A stretch of DNA of 64,000 bases from Bacillota bacterium (GTDB lineage: Bacteria > Bacillota > Clostridia > Christensenellales > Aristaeellaceae), in NCBI GenBank assembly GCA_023392515.1, contig JAEVYX010000042.1, positions 1 through 64,000 on the forward strand, given 5' to 3'. Positions 33,769 through 43,154 of this stretch are shown here, piece after piece. Numbering within the stretch: position 1 is the first letter of the stretch; each line of letters starts with the position of its first letter. A program made the translations under genes and the position numbers. The notes under the pieces are model-generated. The model made no database searches. It was not told the origin of the DNA and was given only the letters and a program-made list of their open reading frames with translations.

Positions 33769-35346
33769 ATGAAACGCCTGTTGACTTTGCTCATGTGCCT
33801 GGCTTTGGTGTTGCTGTCCATACCGGCTGCGGTTGCCGAAGAACCTGTGACACTCACCTATGCTGTGGCAATGGACATCCTCTCGCTGGATCCCACCTTC
33901 TGCTATGACTGGTACAGCCTTCCGGTGGTAAACCAGATCTGCGAGACGGTTCTGGTCTTTGACCAGAATGATCAACTGCAGCCGGGCCTGGCTTCTGCCT
34001 GGGAAAATCCCGATCCGCTAACATACGTGTATCAGATTCGGGACAACGTGACCTTCTCCGATGGAACCCCCATGACCATGGATGACGTGCTTTTTTGCCT
34101 GAACCGGACCAAGAACCCGGAAACTGCCAGCTACCTTGGCTGGATGTTCAGCTCTGTTGAATCCTTTGAGCAAACCGGGGATTGGGAATTGACGGCAAAA
34201 CTGTCTGCGCCGGATGCCATGTTTAAATATACCATGGCTACCACCGCCGCATCCATTTTCTCTAAGGCTTATTTTGAGGCCCATCCGGAGGATTTCGGCA
34301 GTGCCACCGGCGGCGTAATGGGCACCGGCCCCTATGTGTTCTCCTCCTGGAAAAGCGGAACCGAGCTGGTTTTGGAAAAGAACGCCAACTACTGGAACCC
34401 GGAGAGCGCAACGGGCAATATCGGAAAAATTGTATTCAAAGTCGTATCCGAATTTGCCACCCTGGCTACCGCGCTGAAAAACGGCGAGGTGGACTTTATC
34501 AATAACGTTCAGACCGACCTTGCGGACGCCGTGCTCAATGAAGCAAACTTGAAGGTTGAAGCCATGCCTACCTTCGGCCTGCATTACCTCTCCTATAACA
34601 CCAGCTATCCGCCCCTTGATGATGTGAATGCGCGCAAAGCGCTGTCCCTTTGCATTGACCGGGAAAAGCTGATGACCAACATCATCAAATATACCGGTCA
34701 AAAGGGAACGGAACTGCCCAGCGGAGAAAGCCTGTGGGTCTTCGAAAAGGATACCTGGGCTGCTGCCTCTGCCGCCATTGATCCCTACGAATATGACCTG
34801 GAACGGGCGAAGGAATGCCTGGCGGCGTCCCAGTATCCCGACGGGTTTGAAGTAACTTTTACGATTGCCCCCAATACACTGGCCCGGCAAACAGCGCTGA
34901 TGCTCCAATCGGAAGCGGCCAAGATCGGCATCACCGTCAATATCACGGAAGTGACCGAGGACGAGAATACCGCCTTGTACTTTGGCGGTATGGACCGCAA
35001 TTATGAGATCATCCTCTGCTCCTGGAACTCCGACTATCCCGATCCCGCCGGCAACCTGGAACCCCTGTTCCATTCTGCCAACGCAGGCGAGGGCGGTGCC
35101 AATGCGCCAATGTACCAGAACCCCGAGTTTGACGCGCTGCTGGATCAATCCAAAGCCTCAACGGATAATGTGGAGCGCACGGAATTGCTGCTCAAAGCGG
35201 TGGAACTGCTTAACGCCGATCATCCCTACCATGTCCTGGATTACATGAAGATGACCTGCATCAGCAATGCCAAGCTGAGCAATATGAACCTGGGCGGAAG
35301 CTGGGCTTGGAACATGTACATCAAAACCTGGACCATGGGCGAGTAA
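33769..35346 (+). CDS. Dipeptide/oligopeptide-binding protein (SBP family 5)
   Basis: A 525-residue periplasmic-type binding protein of the OppA/DppA family. The signal peptide (MKRLLTLLMCLALVLLS then AAVA-EEP) has a type I site and no lipobox. The mature part begins with the family pattern TLTYAVAMDILSLDPTF, and has the FSDGTPMTMDDVLFCLNR and NARKALSLCIDREKL blocks typical of SBP_bac_5. TTGGAGGGGG precedes the ATG. It is the first gene of a five-gene importer operon that ends with an aminopeptidase, so peptides are the likely ligand. A hairpin follows it, which may keep its level above the permeases. Confidence 0.93.
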   Translation: MKRLLTLLMCLALVLLSIPAAVAEEPVTLTYAVAMDILSLDPTFCYDWYSLPVVNQICETVLVFDQNDQLQPGLASAWENPDPLTYVYQIRDNVTFSDGTPMTMDDVLFCLNRTKNPETASYLGWMFSSVESFEQTGDWELTAKLSAPDAMFKYTMATTAASIFSKAYFEAHPEDFGSATGGVMGTGPYVFSSWKSGTELVLEKNANYWNPESATGNIGKIVFKVVSEFATLATALKNGEVDFINNVQTDLADAVLNEANLKVEAMPTFGLHYLSYNTSYPPLDDVNARKALSLCIDREKLMTNIIKYTGQKGTELPSGESLWVFEKDTWAAASAAIDPYEYDLERAKECLAASQYPDGFEVTFTIAPNTLARQTALMLQSEAAKIGITVNITEVTEDENTALYFGGMDRNYEIILCSWNSDYPDPAGNLEPLFHSANAGEGGANAPMYQNPEFDALLDQSKASTDNVERTELLLKAVELLNADHPYHVLDYMKMTCISNAKLSNMNLGGSWAWNMYIKTWTMGE

Positions 35347-35370
35347 CCTTTAGTCTCACCCCAGGCGATA

Positions 35371-35401
35371 CGGCAAGCGGGACGAAATGCCCCGCTTGCC
35401 G
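35371..35401 (+). other. Intercistronic stem-loop after the peptide-binding gene
   Basis: CGGCAAGCGGG (35371-35381) pairs perfectly with CCCGCTTGCCG (35391-35401). There is only a weak T tract. It probably reduces transcription or stabilises the upstream message. Confidence 0.7.
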
Positions 35402-35438
35402 CATTTGCAAAAATCCTTTATGAGGCCAGGTGATTGCT

Positions 35439-36377
35439 ATGTGGAAATATGCGGGCAGGCGGCTTTTGCAAATGCTGGTAACGCTGCTGGTCGCTTCTTT
35501 GGTAATTTTTCTTCTGGTCCGGCTGGCACCGGGGGATCCCGCGCTCAAAATGGCTGGAGGAAAGCACACCTCCGAAAAAACGCTGCAGAATATTAGGGAA
35601 AAATATCATTTGAACGATCCCTTGCAGACCCAGTATTTTTCATGGATTTCAGGCATTCTCCAAGGGGAGCTGGGGGACAGCTACAAGTATAAGCAGAGCA
35701 TTTCCCTGCTCTTAAGAGACAGGCTTTCGCCTACGTTGCAGCTGATGCTCATGAGCATGGCGATCAGCGTACTTATTTCAATCCCAACGGGCATATACAG
35801 TGCCTTGAAACGAAACCGGTGGCAGGACCGGACGCTATCCACCCTATCTGTATTTCTTGTGTCGTCACCCACATTTCTTACCGGTATTTTCCTGATTCTT
35901 TTATTGGCCTTTTATATCCCCATATTTCCTTCCTTCGGGCTGGGAAACAGTCTGCTGGAAAATTTCAGATATCTGTTTTTGCCTTCTCTTGCCTTAGCAC
36001 TGAATATGATCGCGCTGTTGTCCCGGGTCACCCGATCCAACATGATTGAACAATTGGGTGCTGATTATGTCATGGCAGCAAAGGCCAAAGGAGTGCGCAT
36101 GAGCCGGGTAATCTCCCGTCACGCACTCAAAAATGCCTTGATTCCGGTGATTACGGTGGCGGGGCTGCAAGTGGGCTTTTTAATGACGGGTACCATGGTG
36201 GTGGAGTACACCTTTGGCATCGGCGGTCTGGGCAGCCTTCTCGTTACGGCCATCCAAGCCAGCGATTATCCCGTGGTGCAGACGATTACGCTTTTATTGG
36301 TGGCGATCTTTTTGCTCATAAACACCCTGGTGGATTTGCTTTATGCAGCCATAGACCCGCGTGTACGCCTGGCGTAA
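35439..36377 (+). CDS. Dipeptide ABC transporter permease (DppB/OppB-like)
   Basis: A 312-residue permease with six membrane segments. The N-terminus (YAGRRLLQMLVTLLVASLVIFLLVRLAPGDPA) is diagnostic of DppB-type proteins. The ATPase-docking loop reads DYVMAAKAKGVRMSRVISRHALKNALIP. I prefer ATG 35439 (AGGTGA six bases upstream) over the GTG nine bases earlier, which lies inside the ribosome site. It is followed by the DppC-like subunit 29 bases later. Confidence 0.95.
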   Translation: MWKYAGRRLLQMLVTLLVASLVIFLLVRLAPGDPALKMAGGKHTSEKTLQNIREKYHLNDPLQTQYFSWISGILQGELGDSYKYKQSISLLLRDRLSPTLQLMLMSMAISVLISIPTGIYSALKRNRWQDRTLSTLSVFLVSSPTFLTGIFLILLLAFYIPIFPSFGLGNSLLENFRYLFLPSLALALNMIALLSRVTRSNMIEQLGADYVMAAKAKGVRMSRVISRHALKNALIPVITVAGLQVGFLMTGTMVVEYTFGIGGLGSLLVTAIQASDYPVVQTITLLLVAIFLLINTLVDLLYAAIDPRVRLA

Positions 36378-36406
36378 TCAGCACTTCGTGGAAAGGAGAT
36401 ACCTGA

Positions 36407-37312
36407 ATGCATCATGTTTCTCTCACAAGCAAATGGCGAAAGACAGGCCGTAAAAAAAGCGCGTCCAAGCTGGGCGGTATAACCCTTGCTGCCTTATGCA
36501 TATTGATTGCGATTATTCTGATTACCCTTTTGGCGCCGCTTCTCGCGCCCCATGATCCCTACGCCCAGGATTTGAACAATTCGCTGAAAGGCCCGCAGCC
36601 CGGCTATCCTCTGGGTTTTGACAAAGCCGGCAGGGATGAGCTATCCCGCCTGATTTATGGCGGGCGAACCACCCTCTTGGGTGCGCTGCTGGTTGTGGGC
36701 ATCTCCCTTGTCATCGGTCTTCCCATGGGGCTGTTTTCGGGCTATTACGGCGGCAAGGCAGATATGCTGCTTATGCGGTTGAGTGATATGATACTTGCCT
36801 TCCCCTCCCTGCTGCTGGCGTTTGTTTTTGTTGCCGCCTTCGGTACGGGACTTCAAAACACGATTATTGCCCTGGGCATTGTCTATATTCCGGCCATAGC
36901 GCGCTTGACAAGGTCACTGGCACTGGTGGAGCGGGCCAAACCCTATGTGGAATGTGCCAGGTCTTTGGGGTATTCCGATCTGCGCATACTGTTCCGCCAT
37001 ATCCTGCCCAACTGTGTCAGCACCATCACCGTGCAGGTAACGCTGGACTTGGCCTATGCTATATTGGATATCGCCAGTATGAGCTTTATTGGCCTTGGCA
37101 TTTCGCCTCCTACGGCAGACTGGGGGGCCATGCTGGCGGAGGCGAGGATTTATGTGCTTTCCAGTCCGGCACTGGCTGTTTACCCCGGCCTTGCCATCAT
37201 CGTTACCGTGGTGGCGCTGAACCTGTTCAGCGACGGGCTGCAAGCCTACTGGGACCCCAAGGAGCGCAAGGTGCCCAAGTTTAAAAAGGAGGAGGCGTTG
37301 CAGCATGCCTGA
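36407..37312 (+). CDS. Dipeptide ABC transporter permease (DppC/OppC-like)
   Basis: A 301-residue second permease. The LAPLLAPHDPYAQDLNNSLKGPQPGYPLG-type N-terminal region after the first helix and the docking loop YVECARSLGYSDLRILFRHILPN are typical of DppC. GAAAGGAG precedes the ATG. Its end overlaps the first ATPase gene by eight bases. It forms the channel with the DppB-like subunit. Confidence 0.95.
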   Translation: MHHVSLTSKWRKTGRKKSASKLGGITLAALCILIAIILITLLAPLLAPHDPYAQDLNNSLKGPQPGYPLGFDKAGRDELSRLIYGGRTTLLGALLVVGISLVIGLPMGLFSGYYGGKADMLLMRLSDMILAFPSLLLAFVFVAAFGTGLQNTIIALGIVYIPAIARLTRSLALVERAKPYVECARSLGYSDLRILFRHILPNCVSTITVQVTLDLAYAILDIASMSFIGLGISPPTADWGAMLAEARIYVLSSPALAVYPGLAIIVTVVALNLFSDGLQAYWDPKERKVPKFKKEEALQHA

Positions 37313-38279
37313 ACAGGCCTTGCTCTCCATCCGAAACCTGACGGTTCAATTGATGACGGTCCGCGGCATTGTGCATGCCGTCCGCGGTATCGACCTTACG
37401 ATTCAGCCGGGTGAAATCATGGGCATCGTGGGGGAAAGCGGCTGCGGGAAAAGCATCACCGCCAAGTCCATCCTTCGGCTGCATGATGAAAGCCGTTCCC
37501 GGATACGGGGCGAAATCCTCTTTGAGGGCCAGGATATACTAAAAAAATCGAGCCGGGAAATGGAGCGCTTTCGCGGCGGGGAAGCGGCCATGATCTTTCA
37601 GGACCCCATGGGCTGCCTGGACCCTTTGATGACCATTGGCGATCAACTATGCGAAACGCTGATTCTCCACACAGGCGCAACGAAAAAGGAGGCACAGGCC
37701 AGGGCGCTGGAACTGCTGGAAATGGTGGGCATCCACCCGGCACAAAAACGGGCCAGGCAATATCCCTTTTCTTTTTCAGGCGGCATGCTTCAACGGGTGA
37801 TGATTGCCATCGCCATCGCTTGCAAGCCCAAACTGCTTATTGCGGATGAACCCACGACAGCCTTGGATGTAACCATTCAAGCCCAGGTGCTGGAACTTAT
37901 CAAGCGCCTATCCAAAGAGATGAACATGGCAGTCATGCTCATTACCCACAACTTTGGTGTGATAGCGGAACTGTGCGACCGGGTTTCGGTGATGTATGCC
38001 GGTAAGATTGTAGAATCCGGTGATGTACGTGACATATTCGATCACCCTGGAAATCCATATACCCAATCGCTGATTGCCTCGATTCCAAGACCAGGTAAAC
38101 CCGGGCAGAGGCTGACAACCATCGAGGGCGCTCCGCCGGAACTGTTCAGCCTCATTGAAGGCTGTCCTTTTGCTCCCCGGTGCCAAAGTGCCGGTGCAAA
38201 TTGTACACAAGGAGAGATCCTCCTAAGCGAAATCGGCCATGGGCATATGGTGGCCTGCGTGGAGGTGGGAAAATCATGA
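37305..38279 (+). CDS. Dipeptide ABC transporter ATPase (DppD/OppD-like)
   Basis: The 324-residue ATPase has Walker A GESGCGKS, signature FSGGMLQRV, Walker B LLIADEPTTALD and the C-terminal oligopeptide extension with its cysteine-bearing segment (GCPFAPRCQSAGANC), typical of peptide-transporter ATPases and possibly an iron-sulfur site. It overlaps the DppC-like gene upstream and the second ATPase by ATGA downstream, so all subunits are co-translated. Confidence 0.96.
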   Translation: MPEQALLSIRNLTVQLMTVRGIVHAVRGIDLTIQPGEIMGIVGESGCGKSITAKSILRLHDESRSRIRGEILFEGQDILKKSSREMERFRGGEAAMIFQDPMGCLDPLMTIGDQLCETLILHTGATKKEAQARALELLEMVGIHPAQKRARQYPFSFSGGMLQRVMIAIAIACKPKLLIADEPTTALDVTIQAQVLELIKRLSKEMNMAVMLITHNFGVIAELCDRVSVMYAGKIVESGDVRDIFDHPGNPYTQSLIASIPRPGKPGQRLTTIEGAPPELFSLIEGCPFAPRCQSAGANCTQGEILLSEIGHGHMVACVEVGKS

Positions 38280-39256
38280 GCGGGAAAGCCATGTTGGCCG
38301 TAAAAGGGCTGAGCAGGAGGTTTCCTCTCCCAGGGCGGGATTTACAGGGAATGCCCCGGATGCTCACTGCTGTGAACAACGTAACACTGGAAATCGGCAA
38401 GGGTGAAATTCTGGGCCTGGTTGGGGAAAGCGGCTGCGGAAAAAGCACGCTGGGCCGCTGCTGCCTGCGGCTGATTGAGCCTACGGAGGGGTCGGTGCTC
38501 TTGGATGGGGAGGATATCACCCATATTCGCCCGGCGAAGCTTCGGCACATGCGCCGCAGAATGCAGATGGTGTTTCAAAACCCCCTATCCTCCTTTAACC
38601 CTAAAATGACCATCGGACAGACCCTGCAGGAGGTATGCCATGTCCACGGCATCAAGGGCAGCGAGGCGGAGCAAGGAATTCGGGAACTGCTTCAAAAAAT
38701 AGCACTTCCCGAGGATGTATTGGACCGAAGGCCTGTGGAACTGTCCGGCGGGCAATTACAGCGTTTGGCCATTGCCAGGGTTCTTTTGCTCAAACCGGAT
38801 TTCATTCTGGCGGATGAACCTGTATCGGCGCTGGATGTCTCCGTGCAGGCGCAAATACTGAATCTTCTCATGGATTTGCGTCAGGATTTTGATATGACCA
38901 TGCTTTTTATCAGCCATGAACTGACTGTGGTGGAGCATATTTGCGACCGGGTAGGGGTTATGTACCTGGGCAGCATTGTGGAGCTTGCACCAGCCGAAGA
39001 GCTTTTCCAAAATATTACTCATCCTTATACCCAGGCATTGATGAGTGCTATACCCCGTTCACACCCGGATGAGGAGAAGCAACGCGTTCTTTTGGAGGGG
39101 GATATCCCCAACCCCATTGACGCTCCCCCGGAAGGCTGCCGTTTCGCGGCAAGGTGCCCCAAGTGTACACCCATATGCAAAATGCAAACACCCGTTCTAA
39201 AAGAGATATTCCCGGATCATTTTGTGGCATGTTTTGCCGTGCCAGAAGGAGCGTAA
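38276..39256 (+). CDS. Dipeptide ABC transporter ATPase (DppF/OppF-like)
   Basis: The 326-residue partner ATPase has Walker A GESGCGKST, signature LSGGQLQRL, Walker B FILADEPVSALD and a C-terminal peptide-transporter extension (GCRFAARCPKCTPIC). Start ATG 38276 overlaps the stop of the preceding ATPase (ATGA). Together with its partner it powers the importer. It is followed five bases later by an M42 peptidase gene. Confidence 0.96.
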   Translation: MSGKAMLAVKGLSRRFPLPGRDLQGMPRMLTAVNNVTLEIGKGEILGLVGESGCGKSTLGRCCLRLIEPTEGSVLLDGEDITHIRPAKLRHMRRRMQMVFQNPLSSFNPKMTIGQTLQEVCHVHGIKGSEAEQGIRELLQKIALPEDVLDRRPVELSGGQLQRLAIARVLLLKPDFILADEPVSALDVSVQAQILNLLMDLRQDFDMTMLFISHELTVVEHICDRVGVMYLGSIVELAPAEELFQNITHPYTQALMSAIPRSHPDEEKQRVLLEGDIPNPIDAPPEGCRFAARCPKCTPICKMQTPVLKEIFPDHFVACFAVPEGA

Positions 39257-39261
39257 ATAAA

Positions 39262-40359
39262 ATGGAAAACGGATTATGGGCGGATTTGCTGAAAGACCTT
39301 TGTGCTGTTCCCGGTGTATCAGGCCATGAGGATGCCATCAGCGCCGAACTTGGCAGGCGGGGCAGGCCCTATGCGGATGAATGCTATTCTGATGTGGTAG
39401 GCAACCGCTTTTTCGTAAAGAAAGGCTGCCAGCCGGACTTTACCGTCATGCTTTGCGCACACATGGATGAAATCGGCTTTATGGTTTGCGATATTACGCC
39501 GAACGGCTTTTTGTATCTCGTGCCCATCGGATATCATGATCCCCGCCTTTTGATCAATCAGACGGTAACCATTCACACCCAGGAAAAGGGTGAGGTAACC
39601 GGCGTGATCGGTATGGCAAAGCCCATTCACCTATTAGGGGTTGATGAACTGCAAAAGCCCTTTACCATGCAGGATATTCGCGTGGATGTGGGGGCGATGA
39701 GTCAGAATGAGGCGGAGGCGCTGGGCATTGCACCCGGGGACATCGTCACCTTTCAGCGCAACGGCCATGTGATGAACGATAAGTATTTCGCGGCCAAAGC
39801 CATCGACAACCGGGCGGGCTGTGCCGTTATGCTGGAGGTCTTGCGCCGACTGCAGGGGGAAACCATTGAACCCAATCTGGTTGCGGTGGGTGCGGTGCAG
39901 GAGGAAATCGGCTTCCGTGGTTCAATTCCGGCTTCGGCGGCAGTAAAGCCGGATATCGGCCTGGCCATCGATGTGACCTTTGCCGCGGATGACAGCCAGG
40001 CCCGTTTTCCCCAATCCACTGCGATTTTGTTTGGGAAAGGACCCGCCATCCAAATGGTCGACTGGTCTCCCAACCATATGAGCGGCAACATCGTAAACCC
40101 CAAGCTTTGGCGGCGCCTGCTTGCCGTGGCTAAGGAAAACGGCATCCCCGCCCAGTATGAGGTGATGATGAACGGCGGCACGGACGCCATTGCCATGCAT
40201 GCTTCCGGCACGGGTGCGGTCAGCGGCTGCATTTCCCTGCCCCAACGGTATATGCATTCTACCGTCGGTTATGTGTGCATGGAAGATTTGGAAGCGTCTA
40301 CCCAGCTGATCCTTGCCTTTTTGAGGAGCCTGAAAGAAAAATTCCCCTGCAATCCATGA
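39262..40359 (+). CDS. M42-family aminopeptidase
   Basis: A 365-residue cytoplasmic metallo-aminopeptidase of the M42 (PepA/FrvX/TET) family. Metal ligands are visible in LCAHMDEIGF, KAIDNRAGC, VQEEIGFRG (catalytic Glu-Glu) and AIDVTFA, with the terminal His in MHSTVGYV. AGAAGGAG precedes the ATG, five bases after the DppF-like gene. It is probably co-expressed with the peptide importer to hydrolyse imported peptides, which supports peptides as the importer's substrate. Confidence 0.95.
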   Translation: MENGLWADLLKDLCAVPGVSGHEDAISAELGRRGRPYADECYSDVVGNRFFVKKGCQPDFTVMLCAHMDEIGFMVCDITPNGFLYLVPIGYHDPRLLINQTVTIHTQEKGEVTGVIGMAKPIHLLGVDELQKPFTMQDIRVDVGAMSQNEAEALGIAPGDIVTFQRNGHVMNDKYFAAKAIDNRAGCAVMLEVLRRLQGETIEPNLVAVGAVQEEIGFRGSIPASAAVKPDIGLAIDVTFAADDSQARFPQSTAILFGKGPAIQMVDWSPNHMSGNIVNPKLWRRLLAVAKENGIPAQYEVMMNGGTDAIAMHASGTGAVSGCISLPQRYMHSTVGYVCMEDLEASTQLILAFLRSLKEKFPCNP

Positions 40360-40372
40360 TCTGGCATATTGA

Positions 40373-40418
40373 AAAAAAGCCGCCTTCTCTGCTTGTGAAA
40401 GGAGAAGGCGGCTCTTTT
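40373..40418. terminator. Bidirectional terminator
   Basis: AGCCGCCTTCTC (40378-40389) pairs with GAGAAGGCGGCT (40402-40413), followed by CTTTTAC. The preceding A7 run supplies the T tract for the minus strand. Confidence 0.92.
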
Positions 40419-40433
40419 ACATGCGGAAGGATT

Positions 40434-41324
40434 TCAGAATACGCTTTCCAGCACGGATTTTGGCATGGAAAACCGGGCGGTCTGGAGCGGGTCGACCACT
40501 TGGCAGATTTCGGTATGGCCGCAGGCGCTGAGGAGCATTCCCGCCTCATGAAAGGGCATATTCATGCGCTTCATCACCAGATCCGCCATATCCCGGGCCG
40601 CCGTATGGACGGCAGTTCCCAAATCCTTTGCGGAGGCGATGGTATAAAAATGTGATGCGGTTTCCAGTAGGGGGTTATTGAGGGGAGAGCCCTTCATAAC
40701 TTCCACGCGTACAGTAATCCGGGCGGAAGTCTCCACACCAGTAACCATGATTTCGCCATCGCCCATCGCCGCATGGACATCCCCCATGGCCAACAGCGCT
40801 CCTTCATGGAATACCGGCAGATAAAGCGTGCTTCCGGTACCGATCAGCCGGTTATCCATATTACCTCCGTGGCTGCCGGGCGTGCCGCAGCCGATAGCCC
40901 CCACTGACGGGGCAACACCGATAACACCGATCATGGGCTGTAGGGGGATGGACAGGCCGGGTCGGAATGTAACCTGCCCGTTCTCAAAGGGCAGCACTTT
41001 GATTGCGGATTCCGAGACTTCATCTCCGAAAAGACCTGCCTTGGGGATAGCGGCCATAACGCCGAAGGTGTCTGTTTCAATGGAAAGTATAGACACCTTC
41101 AGCACATCGCCGGGCATTGCGCCTCTCACATAAACCGGGCCTGTGGCAGGATTGGTGCATGACCAGTCCAACGTCTCCAGCCGCTGATCTTCCCGCGTAA
41201 TTTGACTGCTGAAGCAATCCTTGGTTTCAAACAGGAGGGTATCGCCGGAGCTGGCAATATAAGCGGGCGTATGTTGAGCGCTTAATTCAAAAATAGATGA
41301 TTTGCTGGAGATGACAGGTATCAT
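40434..41324 (-). CDS. Acetamidase/formamidase family protein
   Basis: A 296-residue member of the FmdA/AmdA family, which hydrolyses short amides such as formamide or acetamide to acid and ammonia. The conserved GAIGCGTPGSHGGNMDNR and LPVFHEGALLAMGDVHAAMGDGE blocks carry the metal-binding His/Asp residues. The ATG at 41324, preceded by GAGAGG, lies just 21 bases after the pfkA stop, so the two form an operon. The physiological amide is unknown. Confidence 0.92.
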   Translation of the reverse strand: MIPVISSKSSIFELSAQHTPAYIASSGDTLLFETKDCFSSQITREDQRLETLDWSCTNPATGPVYVRGAMPGDVLKVSILSIETDTFGVMAAIPKAGLFGDEVSESAIKVLPFENGQVTFRPGLSIPLQPMIGVIGVAPSVGAIGCGTPGSHGGNMDNRLIGTGSTLYLPVFHEGALLAMGDVHAAMGDGEIMVTGVETSARITVRVEVMKGSPLNNPLLETASHFYTIASAKDLGTAVHTAARDMADLVMKRMNMPFHEAGMLLSACGHTEICQVVDPLQTARFSMPKSVLESVF

Positions 41325-41344
41325 ATGCGGCCTCTCTTCATAAA

Positions 41345-42424
41345 TCAATCGCCAAAGGAAATGCCAATATTCCGGGCCAGTTGCACCATTTGGTGGTCTG
41401 GCGGAACCAATTTGGGAACCCCAGCAATTTCGCTCAGCGGATTATGGGTTACCATATTGCCAGAAAGCGCTACGCTAACCCCATAGATACCATCCCGGAT
41501 CAGCTGCGCGGCGTGAACGCCAAATTGAGTGGCCAGCACCCTGTCATATGCACTGGGGCTTCCTCCGCGCTGAATATGGCCGGGTACAACGGTTCTGGCC
41601 TCTACCCCCACCATTTCCTGCAACTGCCTGGCAATGCGGGCGCTGACACTGAAATTGAAATTGGGATCAGAAGCCCGAGCGGACTCCCGGTCCTTCTTCT
41701 TCATTTTTGCTTCCTGCAGGTCCATGGCCCCTTCTGCTACTGCTATGATGGAGAATGGCTTTTTGCTGTTGGCCCTGGCCTCCACTACCTTGGCGACTTT
41801 TTTAATGTCGTAGGGGATCTCGGGCAGCAGCACCACATCGGCGCCTCCAGCTACCCCAGCGTACAAGGTCAGCCAGCCGGCCTTGTTGCCCATCAGTTCA
41901 ATAACCATACACCGGCCATGGCTGGTGGCAGTGGTATGAATGCGGTCGATCACCTCGGTGGCAATATCGACTGCCGTATGAAAACCGAAGGTGACATCTG
42001 TGCCGTACAAGTCGTTGTCTATTGTTTTAGGCAGGCCTATGACATGCAGCCCTTCTTCGGCAAGCAGATTGGCCGTCTTGTGGGTGCCGTTTCCGCCCAA
42101 AGTAACCAGGCAATCCAATTTCATGGCCCGGTAATTGTCTTTCATGGCGGCTACCTTGTCGATGTTGTCCTCGCCGATTACCCGCATGTTTCGAAAGGGC
42201 TGCCTGCTGGCACCCAAAATAGTGCCACCCAAGGTTAAAATGCCTGAGAATTGTTTGCGGTCCATCTCCTGACAATCACCTTGGATAAGTCCTCGATAGC
42301 CATCACGAATGCCTACAATCTCCGCGTCAAACAGTTCATAAGCTGCCCTGGCTACCCCACGGATGGCCGCGTTCAGACCGGGGCAGTCGCCGCCGCTGGT
42401 GAGGATGCCTATCCGCCTTTTCAT
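41345..42424 (-). CDS. 6-phosphofructokinase, PPi/mixed-substrate-like
   Basis: A 359-residue PfkA-family enzyme converting fructose 6-phosphate to the 1,6-bisphosphate. Motifs are TSGGDCPGLNAAIRG, GGNGT (110-114), PKTIDND (132-138) and the HIQRGGSPSAYDR substrate loop. ATP-specific bacterial PFKs read GGDGS and PGTIDND, whereas PKTIDND is typical of PPi-dependent and mixed-substrate enzymes, and the Asp of GGD is replaced by Asn here. The phosphoryl donor therefore cannot be assumed to be ATP. It is followed by an acetamidase gene. The start has GGAGG a few bases upstream. Confidence 0.93.
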   Translation of the reverse strand: MKRRIGILTSGGDCPGLNAAIRGVARAAYELFDAEIVGIRDGYRGLIQGDCQEMDRKQFSGILTLGGTILGASRQPFRNMRVIGEDNIDKVAAMKDNYRAMKLDCLVTLGGNGTHKTANLLAEEGLHVIGLPKTIDNDLYGTDVTFGFHTAVDIATEVIDRIHTTATSHGRCMVIELMGNKAGWLTLYAGVAGGADVVLLPEIPYDIKKVAKVVEARANSKKPFSIIAVAEGAMDLQEAKMKKKDRESARASDPNFNFSVSARIARQLQEMVGVEARTVVPGHIQRGGSPSAYDRVLATQFGVHAAQLIRDGIYGVSVALSGNMVTHNPLSEIAGVPKLVPPDHQMVQLARNIGISFGD

Positions 42425-42623
42425 GCGCCGCTCCTCCTAAGTAATACTTCTATCATGAATTATACCATAAGATGCCAAAGGCTAGCCATGGGCAATTTTC
42501 TTTTTGGCAGGTTTATAAAAAGCATGGGAAATGAGCTTGATATTGCGGTATAATGGCAAATAAAAAGGCCTCCTGAGTAAGCGGGAGGCAAAGTGGAATG
42601 CAAATGATGCGGGAGCGGATCAT

Positions 42624-43154
42624 ATGGACAACAGCTTGACGGTGCTGGATACCCTGCGGGAATGGCAGATTCCTTTTGAATACTATGAACATGACCCGGC
42701 TCCTACCATCGACGCTTGTGTGAAAATGCCCTTTATTACACCGGAAGTGGTGATCTGCAAAAATATTTTTCTATGCAACCGTCAAAAGACGCAGTTCTAT
42801 TTGATGCTGCTCAAGCCGGAAAAAGCCTTTTCCACAGCTACGGTCAGTAAGGAACTGGGCGTTTCCCGTTTGAGCTTTGCCCCGGAATCGCTGCTGCCGG
42901 AATTGCTGGGCCTTCAGGCCGGCGCAGTGAGCCCGCTGGGCCTGCTCTTTGATAAGAAACGCCAGGTGAGTTTGGTGTGCGACCGGCAAATAGCGGAATA
43001 TCCCCGGATTGCCGTACACCCTTGCGTAAATACAGCTACGGTGGTTTTTGAGGCAGAGGATTTTTGGAAAGGTGTGCTTCGCCGAATGAACATTGCACCC
43101 CAGTGGGTGCTTTCTATTGATCCTTTACCAGCTGCTGATAAGGCAGTTCTGTAA
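42624..43154 (+). CDS. YbaK/ProX-type aminoacyl-tRNA deacylase
   Basis: A 176-residue freestanding editing-domain protein. The N-terminal LDTLREWQIPFEYYEHDPAPTI and the KNIFLCNRQKTQFYLMLL block, with the family lysine (CKNIF), place it with ProX/ProXp enzymes that hydrolyse mischarged tRNA-Pro. GGGAGCGG precedes the ATG. Its last 41 bases overlap the 3' end of the convergent GNAT gene, a tail-to-tail overlap. Confidence 0.88.
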   Translation: MDNSLTVLDTLREWQIPFEYYEHDPAPTIDACVKMPFITPEVVICKNIFLCNRQKTQFYLMLLKPEKAFSTATVSKELGVSRLSFAPESLLPELLGLQAGAVSPLGLLFDKKRQVSLVCDRQIAEYPRIAVHPCVNTATVVFEAEDFWKGVLRRMNIAPQWVLSIDPLPAADKAVL

